This document shows positions 8,476 to 17,848 of a DNA stretch of 64,000 nt, one piece after another. This stretch comes from Solimonas aquatica. Lineage in GTDB: Bacteria; Pseudomonadota; Gammaproteobacteria; Nevskiales; Nevskiaceae. Under the pieces are notes generated by a model. That model was not told where the DNA came from, searched no databases, and saw only the letters and a program-made list of their open reading frames with translations. A program made the translations under genes and the position numbers. The first letter of the stretch is position 1. The number at the start of each line of letters is the position of its first letter. The stretch is taken from NCBI RefSeq assembly GCF_900111015.1, contig NZ_FOFS01000010.1, positions 124,001 to 188,000 on the forward strand, written 5' to 3'.

Positions 8476-8629
8476 GGGCGTTCGACGTTTTGCGAGCTTC
8501 GCTCGCAATGCAAATCTGACGATCACCTGCGCTGCCATCCATGGCGGGACATCACTTCTCGATTGACCCCCGGCCACGCCATCCATGGCGTGGCGTTCGA
8601 CGTTTTGCGAGCTTCGCTCGCAAAACGTC
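8476..8629 (-). repeat. Composite palindromic element abutting the fixX stop codon
   Basis: Read on the minus strand from the fixX TGA (8632-8630): a 14-bp-arm hairpin with a GAA loop (8629-8599), the link CGAACGCC, a 10-bp-arm palindrome around CATGGATG (8594-8573), then about 28 nt including GGGGGTCAATCG, then a second GCCATGGATGGC palindrome (8545-8534). A truncated copy of the hairpin and CGAACGCCCGGC follows (to about 8476). The same layout is found after the OmpA-like gene (56704 downward) and in the 3' end of nifE (22191 downward). Confidence 0.8.
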
Positions 8630-8923
8630 TCACCCAAACTTGAACAGAATTCCGTGTCCGCCGCGCGGATATTCCCACTGCACATTGTCCGTGCAGATGA
8701 TGCGGCAGCTGCCGCATTCCAGGCAGCCGTCGGTGATCAGCGTCACCGCGCCATTGCCTTCGGCCTTGTAGCAGGAGGCCGGGCAGACGAAGGTGCAGGC
8801 CTGCGACTTGCACTCGGTCTGGCAGTGCTGCGGGTTCTTGATCTGGATGTGCGGCCGGCCGTGATCGACGCGGTAGCGGTTCTGATAAAGCTTTTCTTCG
8901 ACATTGACGACAGGCGCGTTCAT
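8630..8923 (-). CDS. fixX: FixX, ferredoxin-like subunit of the FixABCX complex
   Basis: 97 residues. FixX is the Fe-S subunit passing electrons out of the bifurcating FixABCX complex. Seen: a Cys-rich segment (HCQTECKSQACTFVCPASC) and a [4Fe-4S] motif CLECGSCRIIC, then TDNVQWEYPRGGHGILFKFG, matching the ETF-QO ferredoxin domain. The ATG overlaps the fixC stop by 4 nt. A composite palindromic element begins directly at its stop codon. Confidence 0.95.
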   Translation of the reverse strand: MNAPVVNVEEKLYQNRYRVDHGRPHIQIKNPQHCQTECKSQACTFVCPASCYKAEGNGAVTLITDGCLECGSCRIICTDNVQWEYPRGGHGILFKFG

Positions 8924-10224
8924 CGCACGGACCTCCAGACCTTGAATGCATCACCGAACAGACCCGGCAGTGTGCGGGTCTTGCGGAAACTGGACATGAC
9001 CTGCTTTTCCTTGGTCTTCTTGTCCACGCCGTCCACGGTCAGCATGTGGCGCGCGGCACCGGTGAGCAGATCGGGATACTCGGTGAAGAACTGCTTGTTG
9101 TGATGGAAGATGCCCGGCATGTTGCGGTACTTGTGCAGGTCCTTCATCACGAAGCTGTCCTTGAGCCGGCGCGTGTATTCCTTGAGCGTGGCCTCGGTCA
9201 TCTGCCGGCCCGCGGCCTTGGCTTCGATCACCAACTCGGCCGCCATGCGGCCGGTGGTCATCGCCAGGTTCGAGCCTTCGCGATGCATGGCGTTCACGAA
9301 ACCGCCGGAGTCGCCGACGATCATCCAGCCGTTGCCGGCCACCTTGGGCACGGCGCGATAACCGCCTTCGGGAATCAGATGCGCGCAGTATTCCTTCATC
9401 TCGCCGCCGGCAATCAGCGGCGCGATGGACGGATGCTGCTTCATCTTCTCCAGCATCACATAGGGCGAGGTGCGCTTCTCGCTGGCCTTGAAGTCGGAGA
9501 GCATGCAGCCCACGCCGATGGTCAGCGATTCCTTGTTGGTGTAGAGAAAGCCGGTGCCCATCAGGCCGTCGGTGATGGTGCCGAGCATCTCGATCACCAC
9601 GCCTTCGTTCTCGCCGATGTTGAAACGTTCCTGGATCACCTCTTCCGGCATGAACAGGATTTCCTTGACCGCCAGCGCCACGTTCTGCGCCTCGATCTCG
9701 CCGTGAAAGCCGGCCTTGCGCGCCAGCACCGAGTTCACGCCGTCGGCCAGAATCACCACGTCGGCATAGACATCGCCGTGCTCGCGGTCGCACTGCACGC
9801 CCACCACCTGCTCGCCATCCTTGATCAGATGCTGCACGGTGGTTTCGCAGATCTGCAGGGCGCCGGCCTCGCGCACCTTGGAGGCGAACCATTTGTCGAA
9901 CTGCGCGCGGATGATGGTGTAGCGGTTGGCCGGCCCCTTGTTGAAGGCATCGGAGCGGAAGTGCGCGCCGATGAAGGAGTCGTCGTTCAGCACCCACTGG
10001 CGCTGCTCGATGATGTGCCGCTCCAGCGGCGCCTCATCGCGGAAATCCGGAATGATTTTCTCCAGGGCATCCGAGTACAGGATCGCGCCCTGCACGTTCT
10101 TGGAACCCGGATACTCGCCGCGCTCGATCTGCAGCACGGACAGGCCGCCCTTGGCGGCGACATAGGCGGCGGCATTGCCGGCAGGGCCGGCGCCCACCAC
10201 GATCACGTCAAATTTTTCTTTCAT
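8920..10224 (-). CDS. fixC: FixC, flavoprotein-quinone oxidoreductase subunit of FixABCX
   Basis: 434 residues. FixC carries FAD, takes electrons from FixAB and reduces quinone (exergonic branch) while the other branch reduces ferredoxin/flavodoxin for nitrogenase. The N-terminal dinucleotide fold VVGAGPAGNAAAYVAAKGG is intact; GDSGGFVNAMHREGSNLAM is the second FAD motif. Length fits the family. Start ATG at 10224, 12 nt after fixB. It overlaps fixX by 4 nt. Confidence 0.96.
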   Translation of the reverse strand: MKEKFDVIVVGAGPAGNAAAYVAAKGGLSVLQIERGEYPGSKNVQGAILYSDALEKIIPDFRDEAPLERHIIEQRQWVLNDDSFIGAHFRSDAFNKGPANRYTIIRAQFDKWFASKVREAGALQICETTVQHLIKDGEQVVGVQCDREHGDVYADVVILADGVNSVLARKAGFHGEIEAQNVALAVKEILFMPEEVIQERFNIGENEGVVIEMLGTITDGLMGTGFLYTNKESLTIGVGCMLSDFKASEKRTSPYVMLEKMKQHPSIAPLIAGGEMKEYCAHLIPEGGYRAVPKVAGNGWMIVGDSGGFVNAMHREGSNLAMTTGRMAAELVIEAKAAGRQMTEATLKEYTRRLKDSFVMKDLHKYRNMPGIFHHNKQFFTEYPDLLTGAARHMLTVDGVDKKTKEKQVMSSFRKTRTLPGLFGDAFKVWRSVR

Positions 10225-10236
10225 CGCGATGATCCT

Positions 10237-11346
10237 TCAGGCTGCGGCGGCGCCGGCGCGGCTGCGCACGGCCAGATGGGAGCGGAACGCTTCGGTCAGC
10301 GCCGGCAGCACGGTCATGGCATTGCCGACGATGCCGTAATGCGCAAAATCGAAGATCGGCGCATTGGGGTCGTTGTTGATGGCGACGATGGCATCGGCGC
10401 TCTCCATGCCGACGCGATGCTGGATCGCGCCCGAGATGCCGCAGGCGATGTAGAGCTTGGGCCGCACGGTCTTGCCGGTCTGGCCCACCTGGCGCTCGGC
10501 TTCCACCCAGCCCGCCTGCACCACCGGACGGCTGGCGCCGACTTCGGCGCCGAGCACGCGCGCCAGATTCCAGATCAGCTGGAAGTTGTCGGCGTTCTTC
10601 ATGCCCTTGCCGCCGGAGACGATGATGTCGGCGTAGGCGAGATTGATCTTGTTGCTGCTGGCGTCGGGAATGAAGTCCAGCAGCTTGGTGACGATGCTGG
10701 ATTCCTCGAAACCGATCTCGACCTCGACGATGCGGCCGCTGCGCGTCGCCTCCTTCTTCGGCATCGACATCACGCGCGGCCGCACCGTGGCCATCTGCGG
10801 GCGATAGGCCAGGGTCATGATCGTGCACAGCAGCGAGCCGCCGAAGGTGGGACGCGTCGCGGCCAGGGCGCGCGAGACCGGATCGATGTTCAGCTCCGTG
10901 CAGTCGGCGGTGAGACCGGTCTGCAGCGTGGTGGCCACCGAGCCGGCGAGATCGCGGCCCATGGTGGTGGCGCCCAGCAGCATGATCTCGGGCTGGAAGC
11001 GGTTGACCAGATCGGTGAGGCCCTTGGTGAAGGGCTCGTTGCGATAGCCCTTGAGCACCGGGTCATGCACCACATAGCAGAGGTCCGCGCCGTAGCCGAA
11101 GGCTTCCTGCGCGTACTGCGCCAGCGGCTCGTCCGGACCGCCCATCAGCACGCCGGCGACTTCGGCGCCGAGCGTGTCGGCGAGCTTGCGGGCGGAACCC
11201 AGCAGCTCCCAGGACACCTGATGCACATGGCCGCGATCGTGCTCGAGGAACACCCAGACACCCTTGTAGGCCTTCAGGTGTTCGGGCAGTTCGGTCTTGC
11301 GCCCGCTGCGGGCGGCGGGGGCTTTCTGGGCCGGCGTTTCACTCAT
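10237..11346 (-). CDS. fixB: FixB, electron transfer flavoprotein alpha-type subunit
   Basis: 369 residues. FixB is the ETF-alpha-like FAD subunit partnered with FixA. The C-terminal FAD-binding region is clear ([20 protein letters not shown], then [20 protein letters not shown]). The ATG at 11346 follows AAGGAC; the frame extends upstream antisense-like to 12036 without a start supported by homology. It begins 17 nt after the fixA stop. All four fix genes are contiguous in the order fixA-B-C-X. Confidence 0.95.
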   Translation of the reverse strand: MSETPAQKAPAARSGRKTELPEHLKAYKGVWVFLEHDRGHVHQVSWELLGSARKLADTLGAEVAGVLMGGPDEPLAQYAQEAFGYGADLCYVVHDPVLKGYRNEPFTKGLTDLVNRFQPEIMLLGATTMGRDLAGSVATTLQTGLTADCTELNIDPVSRALAATRPTFGGSLLCTIMTLAYRPQMATVRPRVMSMPKKEATRSGRIVEVEIGFEESSIVTKLLDFIPDASSNKINLAYADIIVSGGKGMKNADNFQLIWNLARVLGAEVGASRPVVQAGWVEAERQVGQTGKTVRPKLYIACGISGAIQHRVGMESADAIVAINNDPNAPIFDFAHYGIVGNAMTVLPALTEAFRSHLAVRSRAGAAAA

Positions 11347-11363
11347 GGCGGCGTCCTTGTGCG

Positions 11364-12212
11364 TTAGGCAGACTGACGTTCGAGCAGTTCCTGCTCGATG
11401 ATGGGATGGCGGGTGAACAGGCGCTGGATCAGGTTCAGCGAGACATCGCGCAGCGAGGACTCCTCCACCAGCAGCATCTCGGCCTTCTCGTTGCGCGGCG
11501 TGGGACCGAAGACCTTGCTCACCACCGTGGGCGAGCCCTTGAGGCCGATCTTCTCCACGTCTTCGATGCCGGCCTGGTCCTTGTTCCACTTGCGGACCTG
11601 GGTACGCGCGGCATGGATCATCGCCGGCATGGACGCAAAGCGCATGGTGTTGGTGTTTTCCAGCATGGTGATCAGGCAGGGCAGCGCGGTCTTCAGGACC
11701 TGCACGCCGCCTTCGGCGCGGCGCTCGATGGTGATGCTGCGTCCTTCCAGATCCACTTCGACGATGCGCGAGACATAGGTGAGCAGCTGCAGGCCGAGAC
11801 GCTTGGCGATGCCAGGGCCCACCTGCGCGGTATCGCCGTCCACGGTCTGCTTGCCGGTGAACACCATGTCCACCGCCTGCTCCTTGCCGATCTGCTTCAC
11901 CGCCGAGGCCAGCGCGTAGGAGGTGGCCAGGGTGTCGGCACCGGCGAAGGCGCGGTCGGTGACCAGAATCGCATCGTCGGCCCCGAAGGACACGCACTTG
12001 CGCAGCGAATCCTCGGCCTGCGGCGGGCCCATGCACAGCACGGTGACGCGGCCGCCGAACTTGTCCTTGAGCCGCAGCGCCTCTTCCAGCGCGAACAGGT
12101 CATAAGGATTGACGATGGCCGGCACGCCCTGACGCATGATGGTATTGGTGACCGGATGCACGCGGATCTGCGCCGAGTCCGGAACCTGCTTGATACAGAC
12201 GACGATGTGCAT
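11364..12212 (-). CDS. fixA: FixA, electron transfer flavoprotein beta-type subunit
   Basis: 282 residues; forms the electron-bifurcating flavodimer with FixB. N-terminus [18 protein letters not shown] and the motif [23 protein letters not shown] are characteristic of FixA/ETF-beta. The ATG at 12212 has a GGAGAG ribosome site. It lies 102 nt downstream of nifW; no separate sigma-54 promoter could be recognised in that gap, so transcription probably continues from nifV. Confidence 0.96.
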   Translation of the reverse strand: MHIVVCIKQVPDSAQIRVHPVTNTIMRQGVPAIVNPYDLFALEEALRLKDKFGGRVTVLCMGPPQAEDSLRKCVSFGADDAILVTDRAFAGADTLATSYALASAVKQIGKEQAVDMVFTGKQTVDGDTAQVGPGIAKRLGLQLLTYVSRIVEVDLEGRSITIERRAEGGVQVLKTALPCLITMLENTNTMRFASMPAMIHAARTQVRKWNKDQAGIEDVEKIGLKGSPTVVSKVFGPTPRNEKAEMLLVEESSLRDVSLNLIQRLFTRHPIIEQELLERQSA

Positions 12213-12314
12213 CGCTTCAGCTCTCCAGCAATCTTTTAGATGAAATCCGCGCGGCCTTCCCGGTCATTTCCGCGGACGCGTAAATGACGGCGGGCAAGGT
12301 TTGCGTGCAGCGGC

Positions 12315-12662
12315 TCAGAGACATGGCTGCTTGTCCTTGGCCTCGCGCAGACTGGCCTTGAGCGTGTCCAGGGAAATGCTCTTGCCCTCGGCATCCTGGA
12401 ACACCTTGAACACCTTCTCCTGCGCCGGCGTGGAGCGCAGGAAATCCGCGTAGGCGCGCTGCAGCAGCTGGCGGTAGTGCTCGACGCGTGCCTCGCTGTC
12501 CAGCGCCTCGCCACGCCCTTGCTGGCGCAGGTACTGATTGAAGCGCTTGAGGATGTGCAGGCGGTTGACGTTGAGCACCGACTGCTCGAACGGCAGGCCG
12601 AAGAAGTTGAAGAACTCCTCCGCCGCCGAGAGATGCGCCAGATGCTGGTCCAGATCAGACAT
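12315..12662 (-). CDS. nifW: NifW, nitrogenase stabilising/protective protein
   Basis: 115 residues, the usual NifW length. Recognised by [29 protein letters not shown]. NifW associates with the MoFe protein and is linked to its stability or maturation under oxygen. The ATG at 12662 ([11 protein letters not shown]) follows AAGGGAAA and overlaps the cysE stop by 8 nt. The order nifV-cysE-nifW matches the Azotobacter-type operon. Confidence 0.93.
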   Translation of the reverse strand: MSDLDQHLAHLSAAEEFFNFFGLPFEQSVLNVNRLHILKRFNQYLRQQGRGEALDSEARVEHYRQLLQRAYADFLRSTPAQEKVFKVFQDAEGKSISLDTLKASLREAKDKQPCL

Positions 12663-13479
12663 GGTGATTTCCCTTGCAGGCGCTGCGGTTGGCCCAGGGC
12701 GCAGCGCTGCTCGCACCTTCCGCGCAAGCATCCGTGCAATCCGCGCACTGGCTGACTTCACTGTGCCGCTGACTGGGCACCACGCTGCCGCTCAGGCGCA
12801 GCACCTCGTGTTCCAGTTCGCCGATGCGCTCCAGCAGACAGGCAATGGCCTTGCCTACCGGATCGGGCATCAGGTGATGATCCAGATCGATGCCCGGCGC
12901 GGCGAGCCGGCGATGCTCGCGCGGCAGCACCATGCGCCCGGGAATGCCGACCACGGTCATGCCCGGCAGCACGTCTTCGATCACCACCGAGTTGGCTGCC
13001 ACGCGCGCGCCGGCACCCACGGTGATCGCCCCCAGAATCTTGGCGCCCGCGCCCACCACCACGCCGTCGCCCAGCGTCGGATGACGCTTGCCGGGATTCC
13101 AGGTGGTGCCGCCCAGGGTCACGCCGTGATACAGGGTCACCTCATCACCGATCTCGGCGGTCTCGCCGATCACCACGCCGGCACCGTGATCGATGAAGAA
13201 GCGCTGGCCGATGCGCGCCGCCGGATGGATGTCGACATTGGTGATGAGGCGCGCGATGAACGACAGCCAGCGCGCCGTGTACAGCCATCCGCGCCGCCAC
13301 AGGCTGTGCGCGAGCCGGTACAGCAGCACCGCCTGCACGCCGGGATAGATGGTCATGACCTCGAACAGGCTGCGCGCCGCCGGATCGCGGCCCTGCACGC
13401 AGCGCAGATCCTCGCGCATGCTCTTGAGCAGCGAGGGCGGCGGGGCGGGCCGTGCCGGCACGCTCAGCAAGGGGTTCAT
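12655..13479 (-). CDS. cysE: Serine O-acetyltransferase, nif-associated CysE
   Basis: 274 residues. Makes O-acetylserine for cysteine synthesis. The left-handed beta-helix (hexapeptide repeats) is obvious around [44 protein letters not shown], with the catalytic His region [12 protein letters not shown] and [21 protein letters not shown]. The C-terminal tail is Cys-rich ([12 protein letters not shown]) and longer than in housekeeping CysE. Placement between nifV and nifW suggests it boosts cysteine for Fe-S cluster synthesis by NifS. ATGA overlap with nifV. Confidence 0.93.
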   Translation of the reverse strand: MNPLLSVPARPAPPPSLLKSMREDLRCVQGRDPAARSLFEVMTIYPGVQAVLLYRLAHSLWRRGWLYTARWLSFIARLITNVDIHPAARIGQRFFIDHGAGVVIGETAEIGDEVTLYHGVTLGGTTWNPGKRHPTLGDGVVVGAGAKILGAITVGAGARVAANSVVIEDVLPGMTVVGIPGRMVLPREHRRLAAPGIDLDHHLMPDPVGKAIACLLERIGELEHEVLRLSGSVVPSQRHSEVSQCADCTDACAEGASSAAPWANRSACKGNHHV

Positions 13480-14630
13480 GACAGCACCCCGCTGCTCTCG
13501 GCCACTTCCAGGAAAAAGCCGCGCAGCTCTTCATCGCTGGGCGCGCGCTTGTGATGCGTGGCATGCGCGCGCACACGCAGCAGGACCGCGCCCGCCTGCT
13601 GCTCGTCCACGCTCAGGCCCAGCTGCGCGAAGGCACTGCGCACGGCGTGCGAGCCGGAATGCTTGCCCAGCACCGTGCGGTGCGCGCGGCCCAGTTCAGC
13701 CGGATCGAAGGGCTGGTAATTGCGCGGGTCCTTGAGGATGCCGTCCACATGCAGTCCGGACTCATGCGTGAACACCGCCTCGCCGACGATGCTCTTGCCC
13801 GGCGCCACGCGCCGCCCCGAAGCGCGTGCCACCAGCGCCGAGATCGCCGGCAGCTGGCGCGTGTCCACGCCGATATCCGCGCCGTGCAGATGGCGCAGAC
13901 CCATGACGATTTCCTCCAGCGCGGCATTGCCGGCACGTTCGCCGATGCCGTTCACCGTGGTGTTGGCATGCGTGGCGCCGGCGCGCAGCGCGGCCAGCGT
14001 GTTGGCGGTGGCCAGGCCCAGATCATCGTGCGCGTGGATTTCGATATCGATGTCCACCGCGCTGCGCAGCTGCGCGATGCGCTCATAGGTGCTGAAGGGA
14101 TCGAGCACGCCCAGAGTGTCGGCGAAGCGCACGCGCTCGGCACCGGCACGCTCGGCGGCCTGTGCCACCTGGCGCAGGAATGCCGGATCGGCGCGCGAAG
14201 CGTCTTCCATGCCGACACTCACCGCGTAACCGGCTTCGCGACCTGCCGTCACATAGCGCGCGACCTGCTGCAGCACCCAGGCGCGGCTGCGGCCCAGCTT
14301 GCGCGTGATCTGCAGATCGGAAACCGGAATGGAGAGATTGAGCAGATCCACCGCGCAGCACAGCGCCGCGCGCAGATCGTGCTCGCACATGCGCGCCCAG
14401 ACCATCAGGCGCACCGGCAAACGCAGATCGGTGATCAGCTCGATCTGTGCCAGCTCCGCCTCGCCCATGCCGGGAATGCCGATCTCCATCTCCGGCACTC
14501 CGGCCTGCGCCAGCGCCTTAGCGATCTCGCACTTCTCCAGCGGCGTGAAGGCAACGCCTGCGGCCTGCTCGCCATCACGCAGCGTGGTGTCGTTGATCAG
14601 CGTCTGATGGTAGCGGGCGATGCGGTCCAT
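13476..14630 (-). CDS. nifV: NifV, homocitrate synthase
   Basis: 384 residues. Condenses acetyl-CoA with 2-oxoglutarate to homocitrate, the organic ligand of FeMo-co. Seen: [18 protein letters not shown] near the N-terminus, [21 protein letters not shown] with the metal-binding His pair, [14 protein letters not shown], and [14 protein letters not shown]. The ATG at 14630 is the only plausible start ([17 protein letters not shown]) and lies about one nucleotide from the predicted +1 of the sigma-54 promoter, with no room for a Shine-Dalgarno sequence. It heads the nifV-cysE-nifW-fixABCX run. Confidence 0.96.
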   Translation of the reverse strand: MDRIARYHQTLINDTTLRDGEQAAGVAFTPLEKCEIAKALAQAGVPEMEIGIPGMGEAELAQIELITDLRLPVRLMVWARMCEHDLRAALCCAVDLLNLSIPVSDLQITRKLGRSRAWVLQQVARYVTAGREAGYAVSVGMEDASRADPAFLRQVAQAAERAGAERVRFADTLGVLDPFSTYERIAQLRSAVDIDIEIHAHDDLGLATANTLAALRAGATHANTTVNGIGERAGNAALEEIVMGLRHLHGADIGVDTRQLPAISALVARASGRRVAPGKSIVGEAVFTHESGLHVDGILKDPRNYQPFDPAELGRAHRTVLGKHSGSHAVRSAFAQLGLSVDEQQAGAVLLRVRAHATHHKRAPSDEELRGFFLEVAESSGVLS

Positions 14631-14641
14631 GGAACCGTAAG

Positions 14642-14657
14642 CGCAAGCCGCGTGCCA
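14642..14657 (-). promoter_or_regulatory. sigma-54 promoter of nifV
   Basis: The minus strand reads TGGCACGCGGCTTGCG, a full match to TGGCACG-N4-TTGC. The C of the -12 GC is at 14643, putting +1 at about 14631, directly before the nifV ATG. Confidence 0.9.
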
Positions 14658-14728
14658 GAAGATTGACGCTTGTTTTTATTGGGCTTTGCGCAAGAGGCTC
14701 GGACTTGCCGCGCGCCAGCTGTTGAGAT

Positions 14729-14744
14729 TGTCGGGTTTGTAACA
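14729..14744. promoter_or_regulatory. NifA upstream activator sequence (TGT-N10-ACA) for nifV
   Basis: TGT (14729-14731), ten bases, ACA (14742-14744). It is 71 bp upstream of the -24 box and about 100 bp from the predicted transcription start, a standard NifA geometry. Confidence 0.78.
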
Positions 14745-14836
14745 GCCCACTCGCGACGCGCGGCATCAGCGCAGCATCCAAAGGCGCACGCGAAGGCGCT
14801 GCATGCACAAGCAGCGGTCTGGTACGCGCATCGCGG

Positions 14837-15817
14837 CTACGATGCCGCAGCCCAGGCCGCCTTGACGAAGCGCTTGCACTCCGCCAGCAGCTCCAGATCC
14901 TCCGGCGCGAAGGCGCCGAGAAAACCGGCATGGGGTCCGGCTTCGGTGAGGTACAGCTCGGCCGGCACAGCGGCGCGGCGCAGCGCGCGGTGCATACGTA
15001 CCGTGTCGGAGAGCAGCAGATCGCGCGTGCCGCTGGATAGGAACGTGGGCGGCCAGCCCTTGCTGAAATCACCGAACAAGGGCGAGACATAGGGCAGCGT
15101 CTTGTCGGCCGTGCCAGCGTAACGGGTGATGTTCTGGAAACCGCCGTAGAGGTTCACATCGAGATAGCGGTTGGTCTGATGACTGTCACCGCTGAGGCTC
15201 AGATCCAGCACCGGCGTGAGCAGCAGCAGGCCCGCCGGCAGGGGCAGACCTTCATCGCGGGCACGCAGACACAGCGCGGCAGCCAGATTGCTGCCGGCGG
15301 AGGAACCGCCGATCACGATCTGCCTGGCCTGATGCTGCGCCAGCAGCAGGCGGTAGGCCGCCATGCAGTCGTCCAGCGCCGCCGGATACAGATGCTCGGG
15401 CATCAGGCGGTAATCCAGGGCATGCACCTGCGCGCCGTAATCGGCGGCGCGCACCATGGCCAGCAGCCGGCACATCTCACCGCCGCCGGAGATGAAGCCG
15501 CCGCCGTGGATGTCCAGATACGTCACGTTCGCCTGCGGTGTCGTGCGCTGCGCCGGGGTGACGCGATAGAGCTGTGCGCCGCCGGCCAGCGGCAGGGTTT
15601 CCACGGTGCCTTTGAATTTTTCCGCGAGCGGCCGGATGAATTTCAGCGCGGCCTCGACGCCGGTGGCAACCAGATTGGGCCGCTGCTCGCCGGCGGCGAG
15701 CACTGTGGCGATGCGTTTTGCCGCGAGACTGAGAAAGGCCTGCGCCTGCGGGCTGATGGAGCGCGGCACGGGAATCTGCTGGGCCGGCACGGCCAGCGCC
15801 TGAAGTTCGGAGTTCAT
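14837..15817 (-). CDS. Alpha/beta-hydrolase esterase of the hormone-sensitive lipase family
   Basis: 326 residues. Seen: the oxyanion-hole motif HGGG (in DIHGGGFISGGG), nucleophile elbow GGSSAGSN with Ser in G-x-S-x-G, and C-terminal Asp and His (GPHAGFLGAF) of the triad. No signal peptide, so cytoplasmic. The ATG at 15817 has AAGGCGG upstream; a TTG two codons earlier is less likely. It sits between the nifV promoter region and repeat copy B and has no known role in nitrogen fixation. Substrate unknown, probably short acyl esters. Confidence 0.88.
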   Translation of the reverse strand: MNSELQALAVPAQQIPVPRSISPQAQAFLSLAAKRIATVLAAGEQRPNLVATGVEAALKFIRPLAEKFKGTVETLPLAGGAQLYRVTPAQRTTPQANVTYLDIHGGGFISGGGEMCRLLAMVRAADYGAQVHALDYRLMPEHLYPAALDDCMAAYRLLLAQHQARQIVIGGSSAGSNLAAALCLRARDEGLPLPAGLLLLTPVLDLSLSGDSHQTNRYLDVNLYGGFQNITRYAGTADKTLPYVSPLFGDFSKGWPPTFLSSGTRDLLLSDTVRMHRALRRAAVPAELYLTEAGPHAGFLGAFAPEDLELLAECKRFVKAAWAAAS

Positions 15818-15984
15818 CGTCAAAACCGCCTTTGCCGCATCCGCGCTGCCGAGGTTTCGGGCAGAAGCATCGGTGCTCGCGAATCATGTGGGGGAACTGG
15901 CAGCCTAGCGCTGTGCCGCGTGCTGCTTCAAGCGGCGGCGCAGTGCAAGATCAAGAAGCGTGCGAGCTGCCCAACTTAAACCAC

Positions 15985-16640
15985 AGGGCGGCTTAGGCGC
16001 GATAGCGCCGTAACCCGCCAGGGCTTTTCTGCAGCCCGGTTTATCTCTTGATCTATTGCCTCGTTCGTCCGCCCTTCGGCGGACGACTCACTTCTCTTTG
16101 CTTGTGCAAAGAGAAGTAAGCAAGAGAAAGCACACCCCGGCTCTGGCGCCCGCTGCGCGGGTGCCTTCGCTGTGCAACGTGCTCGGGGCCGTTGCGGACA
16201 CGCCATCCCTGGCGTGGCCGCAACTGAGCCGCCCTTCGTGGGCGGCTCTCCCCTGCGCTCGCCGCACAGCTCAGCGCCAGAGACGGGGACCCCAAAGTCA
16301 AAAGCCACAGCAGCTTCGAGCGATGAGCGTCGCTGCGCTGTTGCTTTTGACTTGCCCCCTTTGCCTCGCACCGAGCAGCGCAGCGAGCGCAGTGGGAGAA
16401 TCGAACAGGAAGTTCGATTCAGTTGCAGCCGCGCCATGGATGGCGCGTCTGCAACGGCCCCGAGCACGCGAGCAGCGCAGGGTTCCGGCGCCGCGATAGC
16501 GGCGCCGGATGCGAGGCGTAGGGCGTGCTTTCTCTTGGGTACTTCTCTTTGCACGAGCAAAGAGAAGTACCTCGGGCGCCGAAGGGCGCACGAAACCAAG
16601 GCCAGATCGAGCACCACACGCAGCAAGAAGCAACAAAGCC
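15985..16640. repeat. Long mosaic inverted repeat, copy B (inverted relative to copy A)
   Basis: Same module order as copy A but on the opposite strand. The perfect 15-bp-arm hairpin is at 16538-16571 (loop ACGA), GCCATGGATGGC near 16434, a GAATCGAACAGGAAGTTCGATTC hairpin-type block near 16397, the centre, GAGCCGCC...GGCGGCTC near 16226-16250, GCCATCCCTGGC near 16203, and an imperfect TTTGC...GCAAA hairpin near 16090-16120. It fills most of the gene-free stretch 15818-16695; the flanks 15818-15984 and 16641-16695 show nothing recognisable. The two copies enclose about 13.8 kb. Confidence 0.88.
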
Positions 16641-16695
16641 ATGTGGGCTACGGCTTGGCGTCTGCGACAGGACAATCACAGTCGAGGTCAAAGCA

Positions 16696-17127
16696 TCACC
16701 GGTCAGCGTGGGCCTTGCAGCTGCCCGGCTCATGCATCGCCGCACAGCCCTCCAGCGACTTCTTCGGGGCATCCGCGCCAAGTCCGATCCAGGCATCGAT
16801 GTCCGCGCCGTCGAAGCCGACGCGGCGCTCGCCGGCGTACTCCAGCAGAGGCCTGCGGATCAGCAGCGGTTCGGCCAGCAGGAGCTGCAACGCCGTGTCG
16901 CGATCCACAGCCTCGGGATCCAGCTCGCCGCTCTTGATGCGCGGCGCCGCGCGATTGAACCACTGCGCCACCGGCAGCGGCTGCAGAAACGCCAGCAGCG
17001 ATTCCGACGTCCAGGGCCAGCTGAGCAGATCCCGTACTTCCAGCGTGTGCCCGGCCGCACTCAGCAAAGCCTTCTGCCGCGCATTGCCGCCGCAGCCGGG
17101 CTTTTCGTAGAACACCAGATGCGCCAT
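16696..17127 (-). CDS. nifO: NifO-like ArsC/Spx-family nitrogenase-associated protein
   Basis: 143 residues, thioredoxin-fold ArsC/Spx family, of the subgroup associated with nitrogenase clusters (NifO of Azotobacter is of this type). Seen: FYEKPGCGGNARQKALLSAAGH at the N-terminus with a single redox Cys region, RDLLSWPWTSESLLAFL, and LIRRPLLEYAGERRVGFD, the conserved ArsC-like RP segment. Known work on NifO suggests an effect on molybdenum partitioning between nitrogenase and nitrate reductase. Last gene of the nifE operon, 12 nt after the IscA-type gene. Confidence 0.82.
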   Translation of the reverse strand: MAHLVFYEKPGCGGNARQKALLSAAGHTLEVRDLLSWPWTSESLLAFLQPLPVAQWFNRAAPRIKSGELDPEAVDRDTALQLLLAEPLLIRRPLLEYAGERRVGFDGADIDAWIGLGADAPKKSLEGCAAMHEPGSCKAHADR

Positions 17128-17139
17128 CGAAGCCGGCGC

Positions 17140-17463
17140 TCAGACCGCAAAGCTGCTGCCGCAGCCGCAGGTGCCCTTGGCATTGGGATTGAGGAACTTG
17201 AAGCCCTCGTTCAGGCCCTCGCGCACGAAGTCGATTTCGATGCCGTCGAGCAGCGGCAGACTGCGCGCATCGACCACCAGCTTCACGCCCGCGCTGTCGA
17301 AACACTGATCCTCGGCGCCGATCTCGTCGGCCACCGCCATCACGTAAGAAAGGCCGGAGCAGCCCGAAGCCTTCACCGCCAGACGCAAGCCCACACCCTT
17401 GCCGCGCTTCTCGATGGTCCGCCGGATCTGCCGCGCCGCGGCCTCAGTGACAAGAACGGCCAT
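17140..17463 (-). CDS. IscA-type (nif-associated) A-type Fe-S carrier
   Basis: 107 residues. A-type carriers accept Fe-S clusters and pass them to targets. The three cluster cysteines are in SGCSG (with [17 protein letters not shown]) and GTCGCGSSF at the C-terminus, which matches the IscA-nif subgroup that sits beside nifS or nifU. The ATG at 17463 lies inside the end of the upstream ErpA-like gene (20-nt overlap), implying translational coupling. Confidence 0.9.
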   Translation of the reverse strand: MAVLVTEAAARQIRRTIEKRGKGVGLRLAVKASGCSGLSYVMAVADEIGAEDQCFDSAGVKLVVDARSLPLLDGIEIDFVREGLNEGFKFLNPNAKGTCGCGSSFAV

Positions 17464-17848
17464 TGCAGTTCCCCTGTTCCTTTGCCACCGGCTCGCTGCC
17501 GGCCACGGAGAAAGAGCTGCCGCAGCCGCAGGTGCTGGTCGCGTTGGGATTGCGGATGATGAAGCGCGCGCCTTCCAGCCCGTCCTCGAAGTCGATCTCG
17601 GCACCGCCGAGATATTGCAGGCTCATGGGATCGACCAGCAGCACCACGCCGCCGCGCTCCACCTGCACATCGTCCGGCTTGATGCTTTCCTCGAAGGCAA
17701 AGCCGTACTGAAAGCCCGAGCAGCCGCCGCCCGTCACGTAGACACGCAGCATCATGCCGGGGCTCTCGCTCTCGCGGATCAGTTCCGCCACCTTGTTCGC
17801 CGCCGCCTCGCAGAAAATCAGCGAGGCCTCTTGTGCCACTTCACTCAT
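17444..17848 (-). CDS. ErpA/HesB-like A-type Fe-S carrier
   Basis: 134 residues. [59 protein letters not shown] is very close to ErpA, with all three cluster cysteines. It has an extra C-terminal tail of about 18 residues ([19 protein letters not shown]) not usual in ErpA, part of which arises from overlap with the next gene. ATGA overlap with nifS. It probably carries clusters made by NifS towards nitrogenase assembly. Confidence 0.88.
   Translation of the reverse strand: MSEVAQEASLIFCEAAANKVAELIRESESPGMMLRVYVTGGGCSGFQYGFAFEESIKPDDVQVERGGVVLLVDPMSLQYLGGAEIDFEDGLEGARFIIRNPNATSTCGCGSSFSVAGSEPVAKEQGNCNGRSCH

Noticed and set aside
12213-12314. Search for a separate promoter of fixA
   Set aside because: No GG-N10-GC pair with box matches; the fix genes are more simply read from nifV.
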